This document shows positions 25,129 through 37,100 of a DNA stretch of 64,000 bases, one piece after another. Below the pieces are notes generated by a model. It saw only the letters and a program-made list of their open reading frames with translations, was not told the DNA's origin and made no database searches. A program made the translations under genes and the position numbers. The stretch lies in NCBI GenBank assembly GCA_964035545.1, contig OZ037768.1, positions 23,896,819 through 23,960,818 of the forward strand, read 5' to 3'. How positions within the stretch are numbered: the stretch's first letter is position 1; each line of letters begins with the position of its first letter. This DNA comes from Bugula neritina (taxonomy: Eukaryota; Bryozoa; Gymnolaemata; Cheilostomatida; Bugulidae).

Positions 25129-28100
25129 GTTAGTAGAGTTGTGTAGGATGTGTTGTATTTATTAGTTTATTTGCTTTTTTACAAGTGATTTATTATATTA
25201 TAACAATATGTGTGCCTGCTTTGTGTATATCATAATATATCTCATAGAATTTGTTATCTATACACTTTATCTATCTGTATAAACTTGTTAAATGACAATG
25301 TTGTGTACATACTATTCATTGTTATATTATTGCATCTTTCTAGGGCCTGCAGCCTGACCCCATCATAAAGCTGAGGAAGGTTATAGGATTCGGAGGTGCC
25401 GTGATGAACCAAGCTGTGTGGACGCAGGGTGGTACATACATTGTCTATCCATGCCATGCCCTGGTGGTGGCAGTCCACGTGGCAACAGGGAAGCAGCGGT
25501 TCTTTATAGGACATACTGACAAGGTAGTTAGTTACTTAGTTGGTTACTTAGTTAGTTACTTAGTTAGTCAGTCAGTAACAGCAGCAGCGATAGTAGCAGT
25601 AGTAGTACTAGCAGTACTAGTAGTAGTAGTATTAATAGTAGCAGTACTAGTAGTAGTGCTAGTAGTAGTAGTAGTAGTAGTATTAATAGTAGCAGTACTA
25701 GTAGTAGTGCTAGTAGTAGTAGTACTACTACTAGCACTACTAGTACTAGTTAGTAGTAGTAGTAGTAGTAGTAGTAGTTAGTAGTAGTAGTTAGTAGTAG
25801 TACTAGTAGTAGTACTAGTAGTGGTACTAGTAGTAGTACTAGTGCTAGTAGTGCTAGTAGTACTAGTAGTACTACTAGCACTACTAGTACTAGTATACAG
25901 CTCTAGTATCACCTGTAGATCTCCTGCATCAGCATAACCCGAGACTCCACAATGCTAGCCTCTGGTCAGACAGGACAGAACTGCTCCATCAGAATCTGGA
26001 ACTACAGGTCTGCTGACTGTCTCTCCGTCTTCAAGGTCAATGGGTCAGCACTTTACTCTCTCAACTTCTCCGAGAGTGGCTCTGTCCTAGCTGCTGCCGG
26101 CAGAGACAACCACAATAAGACGGTGAGTCTGTCGAGTAGCTGACCGCGAGTATTCAGCCTATCAGCAGCAAGTTCAGCTTATCGGCAGACTTTGGCTCTG
26201 GCAGCGCGTTGAACTGTGTTATTGGAGAAGAAAATTATTATGTTCACAATAAAAACGCTGAACTGTTGGTCATTAATCATTGATAATCTGAATAAAAAAA
26301 ATCTGCTAGTGTTTGCGTAAATGTTTATATTTAGGAGTTGTCACCTCATAGAGATTAGATGCTGCTATGGAACTACATACAGATTACTTTGTATTAAAAT
26401 CTAAATTGTTATACTTGAGGCATGTAAATTTAGCAACTGCAAGACTATAGTGTCAGGGCCGTCTACTGGTGTCCTCTATTTCACTTCTCAAGTTCTGAGA
26501 CTATTTGGTTGTTTGTTTGGTAGCTGGTGGCTGTGTGGAACACCTCTCGTGTGTTAAGAGGCGGGGAAGTGAATTTAGTAGCTAAAGCTCACACAGAAGT
26601 AGAGGTCTGCGCTCTGAAAGTGTCTCCAGCCGACGATGCTCGGTAAGAATACCAGCGGTACCGGGTAGTAGTTTGGTATATTGTTGTAATTCAGCTTCTT
26701 CTGTGACAGGATTTACTTTTCCCATCATTTAGTATCTTTGTAAATAGTTTATCAAACAATTCCTTGTGTTTCTGAAACGTACTCTGCTTTGAAAGGCTGG
26801 TGTCATGTGGACGTAACAATATAAGGTTGTGGAGACTGAAGGACAACTCCCTACGTTCTGCTGCAGTGCCACTGGCCGAGCATCACACGATGGAGTTTAC
26901 TGACGTCTGCTGGGACTTCCAGCCGACAATCTGCGCTGAAATTCGATCCAAATCTGCCGACGAGCGAAAGATGTATGTCGTGTCACTGAATTGCTTTCTA
27001 GTACTATTTATTGTTTGTTGGTGTGTTTCAGTTCCACTCGGTAGCCTAGTGGCTGTTTATGATTCCTTCAATGAGCTCTCAACGTAGAGGTTCAACCACT
27101 ACTGTGTTATGTTGCTGTAGATATGCATGTAGCAAGACAGGACACATATTTGAGATTGATCACAGGCGTATGGCCATTGCTAATGTCCACAGACTGCTAC
27201 CTCATGCGAAGAATGGAGAGAAACAGACAATGTCATCTAGTAAGTTGTCTTCTCTCTAATAGTCTCTCTAACTTGAAGTTATCTTCTCTCTAGTAGGTTC
27301 TATAAATAACACATATATACATTACTATACATAAATAGCATATATATTACCATTGTAGGTGGTGGTGTTACTATAAATAGCATATATGTATATATTACTA
27401 TTGTAGGTGGTGGTGTTACTATAAATAGCATATATGTATATATTAATTTTGTAGGTGGTGGTGTTACTATAAATAGCATATATGTATATATTACTATTGT
27501 AGGTGGTGGTGTTACTATAAATAGCATATATATTACCATTGTAGGTGGTGGTGTTACTATAAATAGCATATATGTATATATTACTATTGTAGGTGGTGGT
27601 GTTACTATAAATAGCATATATGCTAATGACACGTTTTGTGTGACTGGATCGAACGACGGCTATCTACGTGTGTGGCCTCTCGACTTCAAACATGTCTACC
27701 TTGAAGCAGGTGTGTAGTGTGTACTGTGTAGTATGTAATATGTAGTGTGTAGTGTATACTGCGTAGTGTGTACTGTGTAGTGTATAGTGTATACTGTGTA
27801 GTGTATACTGTGTAGTGTGTACTGTGTACTGTGTAGTGTCTACTGTGTAGTGTCTACTGTGTATTGTGTACTGTGTAGTGTGTAGTGTATACTGTGTAGT
27901 GTCTACTGTGTAGTGTATACTGTATACTGTGTAGTGTATACTGTATACTGTGTAGTGTATACTGTGTAGTGTATACTGTGTAGTGTCTACTGTGTAGTGT
28001 ATACTGTGTAGTGTATACTGTGTAGTGTGTATTGTATATTACAGAACACGATGGTCCAGTCTCAGTTGTACAAATGTCAGACAACGGATTAAAAATACTG

Positions 28101-31100
28101 GCCGGCACCTCAACGGTGAGATTTAAACTTTTATTTTGTCTTATCTTCTCAATAACTCGGGTAATGTTTTATGTGCTTCACCGAGTTTGATAAGTTAAAC
28201 TTATTAACACGTTTTATCTCCCTCAACTTTTCATGAGATCACTCCACTCGGTGTTTTTCTATTATCCAACTCTGTATCCCTTTTTTATTTTTATTTTTTC
28301 TTACTAATTTCACGATTATCTTCTCTTGGTTGATATAGATTTATTCGTATTGCAAATCCTCTCTCAACTGTAGGGTAACCTCGGTGTGCTGGACGTGACA
28401 ACTAGAAGTTATCACACCTTGATGAGGTCACACACAGACACTGTGCTTCACATGTCACAGGATGTATTCAGAAGGCATATGGCCACAGTGTCAGCTGATC
28501 ATACTATCAGAGTGTGGTCTCATGACACTGGAGAACAGGTGCTCTCTCTACCCCACGACACTACTTCATCAGTTCTTTTCTCTTTGCTTGGTGTTTATCC
28601 AACTGAAACAGTCATACAGCTTTTTCATCAGTTTGATTATTCTTTAACCTAAACTATAATATATCATATCATATTATTCTGTGTTGACCCAGTGCATTGT
28701 GGGTAATATTATAGCTGTACGACTTCCACTCTCCAAACGAGTGTCCAACCAACATCTGTTACCATCCCTCAAAGCAGCTGTTTGCTGTCGGCTTCGATGA
28801 CGGTGCTGTCAGAGTTTTCGACATCCAGGCTACTAGTCTAATGGCTGATCATGTGTGAGTAGAGAGTCCAGTCTGCTGATTGGCTGAAATGTTTGTGTCA
28901 TTAATTTTCATTAGCTAACCATCATTTGGCTGCCATGGTATATCAAAGTTATATGTAATTTACCAGTCATGATCAAGGTTTTCAGTAAATAAAAGTAATA
29001 ATTTTATCAATTGAATTAGAAATCAAAACTGAGAAGTGTTCAATAATTGCATATTTTCCTTGAAATATACTACCGTTTGTTTTATGGCAAAACACTCATT
29101 AAATTGGTAATTTTTTACATAAAACTGATGGTAGTATAGTTTGCAGTAGAATCTTGAGTTTTAATGAAATATATATTCATGTCCATAATATTTGTAATAG
29201 AGAAATTAAATGGTTAAGGAAAACCAGATAAAACTTGCACAAAACAGCAGAGAATTGAGCTATGGCCTTCCATTGAAATCAATTATATATGTGACTAATA
29301 CTTGTACATATATTACACAGCTCTCTATATATACGTGACTAATACTTGTACATATATTACACAGCTCTCTATATACAATACTTTCAGCTCCCACAGAGGC
29401 CCAGTAACTGGTCTCGTCTACACTGCAGACGGCTCTAAGATGTTCAGCTGTTCGGCAGACGGCACTCTCTGCTCTTACGACTCCTCTGATGATGCGTATC
29501 CTGTAATCAGAATTCTGGGTAATATTACAGCCAAAGGTGTGTAATAATATAATATGTATGCTTTTTTACAATCATTTAATGTCTAATTTACTATCTATGC
29601 TTGTCTTTAGTGGATTCAAGATATATGAATACGTTACATGTTTATAAAGGACGAAAAATTGTAAAAGAATAAAATAATAATAGTTTTACTAACTCTTTCA
29701 GTTTATAAAATTTTGATTTTTTAGTTTTTCTAGTTGTGTTGAGTCTGTTTATTTCAAAATTAATTCTAGTCAAGTGATAATTCAAACTGACAACACAAAA
29801 TACATTCAATAAATTCAAATATTTTCAAGATCTGAACACATGTGGTATTATTAGTATATATAGTAAGTATAGTATATACCTGAGTATATAGTAAGTATAG
29901 TATATAGTAAGTATACACCTGATATGTACAGGTGTAAAGTACGGCCCAGACGCTTTGTCCATTTCACCTCATGGCCACTTCTTAGCTTTCATTGGCCCAC
30001 AGAACTTCACAGTAACAGTTGTGAGCACCAAGACCTTGGACGAGGTTGGTGATATAGTGTAGTGCACATATTAATAGCATGCTGTCTTAGCTGGCTGCAT
30101 TGTAAATCAATTGGGATTTAGAGTTTTACCTTGTTGTTTATAGAGAACGAAAATATGTATTTCAAGTGGTTAAAATGATACGAAATGCCATAATATTAAT
30201 TATCCAAGAAGCTGATTTTTTCAACCTCTTTTAGATGTTGATCAACTTTTCCTTTTCAATTTGTTTTCCTTATTTTTAAATCTTTGTCAAAATAATATTT
30301 ATTATACACAATAACGGATTTTTGTATTATGAATCATTGCTTTTGAAAACTTCAATTTTAATGAAGAATAAGCTCTAGGCTTTCAGTTGTTTTGTAACTT
30401 GGTTATACAATGCAAACTTTAAAAATTATTCTAGAAAACATTTTTTATTTGAACTGTAATATTTATTTTTGAATAGAGAACACAACTTCTAACAATTTCT
30501 ATGAAACAATCCATGAGTGTTTACTGCACAGTATTTACTACTCTAATATTGCTACTTCACTATACAACTGTTGTGTGACTAATATTCCCTCCAGGTCATG
30601 AGAATAGATGTTACCACGGTAACATCACCAATAGAAGCAGCCCGAGGTCTTATAGACACAGCTAGGCGGGTATATTATACCCCACCTGATCCAAATCACC
30701 TGATTGTAGCCACGGAGAACAGTAGGCTACTCAAGTTTGACTCTTCCAGTGGAAAGCTCATCTCAGAAGTATGCAAACTGGTTATGAGAATATATTATAT
30801 GTTCATTTGGTGTGCTTCATCACGGATATGCTGACATTGTTCAGATCATTTGAATACTACTTTATGCTGTAGCGCATATATTTGTATATTTAAGGTATCT
30901 GGTGTACCTAGTCATTATGTTGGGAAGGTTGTAGAATCTGTATAGCGTGGGCCATTCATCGTTTTCTGTGTAACTCAGCAATGACACTCCTGTGTAAAAT
31001 CAATTTGAAAGCCAATGTTTCTTCTTTTTGCTGGTCTATTGGTAATTTATCATATTTATAAAAAGTTGACATCAGCATTTAATGTGATGGTGCTTAGGCT

Positions 31101-34100
31101 ACCATTTAAATATCTAAAGTGTCATATTTGTTCTCACACAACATATCTTCGTAAAGTTTCAATAGTCTCTTGTTATTTGACTTCCTGTACTCTACTTCCT
31201 GTTTTTCTACTTCCTATTACTCTACTTCCTGTTACTCTACTTCCTGTCATTCTACTTTCTGTTACTCTACTTCTGGTGTAGATTAGCAACATACACCGAG
31301 AACCTTGTTCTACTCTGGATATCTCCCAGTCTGGAAAGCATTTGGTAACTTCTGGAGACCGTGTGATCAAAGTATGGGACTATCAGATGAGACTCGACCT
31401 CAACTTTCAGGTCTGTTTATGTTCTCAGTCTAAGATTTCCTCTCATATTGACGGTTTACACATAATAGAAAAGAGCTTTTAATGAAGACATTTATCTTCC
31501 TTTTCTGCAGGTTTTCATTGGCCAAAGTGAAAATGTTACTAAAGTTATGTTCACGCCGTCCTACTCTGATGTCATTTCCTGTGGAGAGGCCATATTTGTT
31601 TGGCAGTATCTAGGCAACGAGCAAGACGAAGAGCCGTGAGTAGTTTTGATGCTTTATTTAAAGGCGTGAAGATTTTTCATCAACTAAAATGAATATTTTT
31701 GATTGAAGCTATTATCTTGAACTGTATTAGAAAATTAATAATTCTAATACATTATTAAACAGATAAAATTAAAGTAACACAGTTATCTCTATTTACACAC
31801 AAAGGCCTGGTGATATTTTAGTTTATAAACTGCTAGTCATATCGGAAAGCTATTTCTAGCTTCTATTGTTGTTTATTTGATCATAGTTATTATTCCCTAT
31901 TCCCATGTACTTCAGTGATGAATCTAGTGAAGATATCAATAAGAGTCAGCTGGAGATATCGAGTGGGTGTCACCCTGCTGCTCCTAGCCCTAGTCGTAAG
32001 TGTACAAGTACTTACTAGTAGTGAGACTGTGTGAGTACCTGCCTGTAGTTACTCACCTGTTTAGAATGTTGGTTGCATAAATTTTGCTGCAAATTTCATA
32101 ATGATACAAGAAAGCAGCAAAGAACTGAGTTCTTTACATCATGTTGCACTGAAGCTTAGTGAATGTATCTGGTAGATATTCCAGTATATTACAATATGTT
32201 ATAGTATAGTTGCTGACATTCAATGAGTAATTTTAGACTTACTTGCACTTTTGTTACAAACAGGTGATCAGATACCCTCCCACCGCCATTCTCCGGTGAA
32301 GCACACAGCTAGCCCGTGTAAACACGCTCCTTCAGTAAGGAGGAGTTTGAATGCGTCCCTCACTGCCTTGCCAAGAGATAGTGCACCCCAACCTTGCTCC
32401 AGTCCCCAGAGAACTCCCGGCAGCATGAGTCATGCTCTGGCAGCACTGACTCCTCTCGGGGAAAACATGCAGCAGACTAACAGTCAGGTGGGCGTCATGT
32501 GACCAGAGAGTTTCACGTGATCAGACCGGTATGTGTGGTGGTCAGTGGTAGTTAATGTCTTGTAGCTAAAAACTAGAGTTGGTACCATACAGTAGAATGA
32601 TGACTCACAGATTTATTTTATTTTACAGGAAGAGAATTCTGGGTATAAATCTCTCAGGACTCCTAACAAAAGTAGTGGCAGGAGCAGACAACAACTCAAA
32701 CCAGCTTGCCGTAAACACTTTATTCCTGTTGAGAAATCCTCTACATTTGCTCAGGTATTGTCATACAGCCAGCATGCTCAACTCACACAGTCTATATTTA
32801 ACTCACATAGTCTATATTTAACTCACACAGTCTATATTTAACTCACACAGTCTATATTTAACTCACATATTCTATATTTAACTCACATAGTCTACATTTA
32901 ACTCACATAGTCTGTATTTAACTCACATAGTCTATATTTAACTCACATAGTCTATATTTAACTCACATAGTCTATATTTAACTCACATATTCTATATTTA
33001 ACTCACATAGTCTACATTTAACTCACATAGTCTATATTTAACTCACACAGTCTATATTTAACTCACACAGTCTATATTTAACTCACACAGTCTATATTTA
33101 ACTCACATAGTCTATATTTAACTCACACAGTCTATATTTAACTCACATAGTCTATATTTAACTCACACAGTCTATATTTAACTCACACTGTCTATATTTA
33201 ACTCACATAGTCTATATTTAACTCACACAGTCTATATTTAACTCACACTGTCTATATTTAACTCACACAGTCTATATTTAACTCACACAGTCTATATTTA
33301 ACTCACACTGTCTATATTTAACTCACATAGTCTATATTTAACTCACATAGTCTATATTTAACTCACACAGTCTGTATTTATATTATATTTGTAGAAACGG
33401 TATGTGGCCCCCGAAAACCAGGCCGGGCTGAAGCTGAATGCGTGTTTGGGCTACAATGGCAATGGCCGAGATAACATAATATGGCAGCCAGAGTCGGGAT
33501 TCTTTGCGTATACTAATGGCTGTGTGGTTGTGATAGAAGATCTCAAGACCGGAGTCCAAAAGCACCTGACCGGGCATGTCGAAGAAGTGTCAACTCTGGC
33601 GTTACAGTCTGACTGCCAGGTATTCTGGGATACTGATCAGTCTGTTGCAGTGCCGTTCATCTAGCAGTGCATATCTATTGTTTACTACAGTAATCATATT
33701 ATTCTCCAGTTGTGGGTTAGCTCCTATAGAGTGGCAACTTAATATTAAAGTTATTTTGTTTCTCAACAGGAAATGGTGTCAGCAAGTGGAAGCAGTGCTG
33801 ATTCTAGTACCGGCAGCCAGATCTGTTTCTGGGACCTGTCTTCTATGACGTGCCGTAAAGTCATCACTGAGCATGAAGGCAGCATTGTGTCAATGGCATA
33901 CTCCAGAGATGATAGGTTAGTGAAGAGATCAGTGAGGTGCTCTCTGAACCTCGAGAGGTCTTTGTGGCTATAATGCAGGTACCTGTAGGTTTCTAGTCAC
34001 TGTAGGTGTATACTTGTAGGTATCTAGTCACTGTAGGTGTGTACTTGTAGGTTTCTAGTCACTGTAGGTGTACACTTGCAGGTTTCTAGTCACTGTAGGT

Positions 34101-37100
34101 GTATACTTGTAGGTGTATACCTGTAGGTGTATACTTGTAGGTATCTAGTCACTGTAGGTGTATACTTGTAGGTATCTAGTCGCTGTAGGTGTATACTTGC
34201 AGGTATCTAGTCACTGTAGGCGTATACTTGTAGGCGTATACTTGTAGGTATCTAGTCACTGTAGGTGACTATTCGGAGAGGAAAGTCAACCTATGGGAGA
34301 CAAGCATGTGCACTCTAGTGGCCAGTACACAGACCAGTCAACCAATCAACTACGTAGCTTGGGATCCTCAGGCTTTCAATGAGTTTGTTACGGTGGGTGA
34401 CCAGGGTGCGATCATGTTCTGGCTGGTAGATGAGCTCACCGACAACATACCCAAGCTGAGAGTTCAGGAACCTGCTCTGCCTGAGGAGATTGCGTCATTG
34501 TCTCCCCGTGTAAGTGTGTGTCGTCATGACAACCAGGTTAACTACTCGCTACAGAGTTGCTGCATCTTTTCATGTTTGTCCTGTATGTGCTGCTAATATG
34601 TATAGTAGTCTGTAAATAAGCAAATGAAGCCCCACAAAACCACAACTGTGTCCGTCCAATGGTTTATATTGAAGACTGGTCAAACAGCACATCTGAATAA
34701 TAGCAGCATATTGCTGCTAGACACGCTGCTGCTAGATTCTGCTGCTAGACACGCTGCTGCTGACGACTCAGATGTCATCTGTCCTCTCATTACAGATTCA
34801 CTTTACCTGCGCCAGCTATGCTGGTGACAGAGTGCTGTATGTTGGCTCTAGTATTGGAGTTGTCACAGCCTGGGATACTAAGAAGAATGTGTGTGTCTTA
34901 CACTGGGAGGCTGACAAATGTGAAATCAGTAAGTGATATCTTATGTGTATCAACCTTATTGGCTAATGGGTATCTGGATTACACAATCTTATTGGTCGCT
35001 GAGTTTTAGAACGATTGTATCTGTATGGTCACATGATTGATGATGTCATATTCCAGCCACGCTGATTTCAAAGAGAGGCCGCTTAGTCACCGGCTCTGCC
35101 GGTAAAAAGAACCTCAAATTATGGTCAGCCCCGGGAATGTCTGAGCTGATGTTACCAGGCAATACCTGTCCTAGAAACATTCCTAACATACAAGTTGATG
35201 ATGACATGGCTCTTGACGGCTTTGTGACGGCCATGATGTTTGACGATACACTTGATATGGTGAGAGTTCTGACTATGTGTAGTGTTGTACTGTGTATAGT
35301 ATTGTACTATGTGTAGTGTTGTACTGTGTATAGTGTTGTACTGTGTATAGTGTTGTACTGTGTGTAGTGTTGTACTGTGTATAGTGTTGTACTGTGTAGT
35401 AGTGTACTGTGTGTAGTGTTGTACTGTGTATAGTGTTGTACTGTGTGTAGTGTTGTACTGTGTATAGTGTACTGTGTGTAGTGTTGTACTGTGTATAGTG
35501 TTGTACTGTGTAGTGTTGTACTGTGTATAGTATTGTACTGTGTATAGTGTTGTACTGTGTGTAGTGTTGTACTGTGTATAGTATTGTACTGTGTATAGTG
35601 TTGTACTGTGTATGTTGTGCTCCGCAGGGGGTTGTGGGAACAGAATGTGGCTCTATATGGTACGTGAACTGGCAAGAGCACAGCAGTGTCCGACTAGTAA
35701 CCACTAATCCTAGTAACATAACCGCTGTGGAGTTTTCTACGGACGGCGACAAGTTCCTAACATGTGCAGAAGACGGGAGTCTAAGGCTATGGCTTACAGA
35801 AGACAGAGAGCAGATTCTGCAGTTTCAAGTTGTTGACCAGGTGAGTCGTGTGATTCACAATGAGTCATTCGAAAGTAGTGTGATTCATGATGGAAATAAT
35901 GTGTCATGTGACTTGTGAATGAACACAGTGAATCAGCAAACAAGAATTAACTAAAGAAATAATGTATTCTCTTAATAGTTAAATTGAATTCTTCTAGCTT
36001 TTAAGTGTTTGAGCTGAATGCTGCATGCATTCTACTAGGTTACAAAAAACTTTTGGAAGTATTTTGCTAATTGTACATTTACGTTTTTCTTTATTAAAAT
36101 TGTGTTTTTACTTATCATTTTGAGTTCGAGTTGCAACTAATTTAACTTGGAGGTAGGCAACTTCTAATGCTACAATTTCTCTACATATTGCAGAAAGGCA
36201 CAATATTTGTGATTCTAAGTCTACATTTTCTTTCAGAAGTGCCTGTGTGCGTCATTTGCTCCATGCTTGGAGCCCAGCAATGTTTACGGCGTTCAGAACC
36301 CAGCTACATTCACAGTTGACGGGAAGCGTTTAGCTTACTTATTTGTGGCAGCCGGGTATGGTGACGGTACACTGAGGGTATTTGACATCAACAAAGCTGA
36401 GATGGTGATAAAGATACAGCCACATAAAGCACCTGTCACTGCTGTCAAATATAGCTCAGGTTTGTTATGTTCAAAAGTTGTTAGCTCCTGTCAATATAGA
36501 GCACCTGTTACCCCTGTCACAGATATTAGACATGGTTTGTGTAAAACTTAGCTGTAAGTCTGCTTTTAGTGAAAAATTTTTGTAAAAAGAGTTGTGCTTT
36601 GTTTAAAGAGTCATAATATTTGCTACACTCAAGACTCACTCATTGAATGGGGTGTTTAGGTAAACATAGACATTTAATTCTCACTAACTGATGTAGTGAT
36701 TCGTTTGTAGCGGCCATCTTGATATCTGGTGATGATGATGGGTTCATAGCACTGACAAGCACCTTGACGGGGATGACTATCAGGATTATTAATGATCACA
36801 AAGGAGCGCCAATACACAACATTGACATCTCCAAGGTGAGAATAACAGGATGTGAAACTGTAGCCTCAGTACTGAAAATGAGCTATTAGTTACTTGATTA
36901 TGACCACATGCTATGCAGACGAAATTTGTTTATCAATATTCGGTTGCCCTGCGTTTCTATGGTGATGCAATCAGCTATATACGTTGTCATGTGGTAGTGG
37001 AAAGCAGCTGATGGAGCCATCACTTGGCTAGCATGCAGCGCTGACAGAAGGGTCAGCGTATGGACAGCCGATTGGTCGAAAGACAACTGTACTTTACTAG

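Noticed and set aside
34264-34509. WDR90 exon 29 starting at the AG nearest the unique coding sequence
   Set aside because: With the preceding exon ending in AG, this start reads AGG TGA, an immediate stop; the upstream AG at 34247 keeps the family motif in frame.
35273-35752. 159- and 124-residue minus-strand His/Tyr/Gln/Thr repeat frames
   Set aside because: Antisense of the array in WDR90 intron 31 and of exon 32; no start context and no homology.
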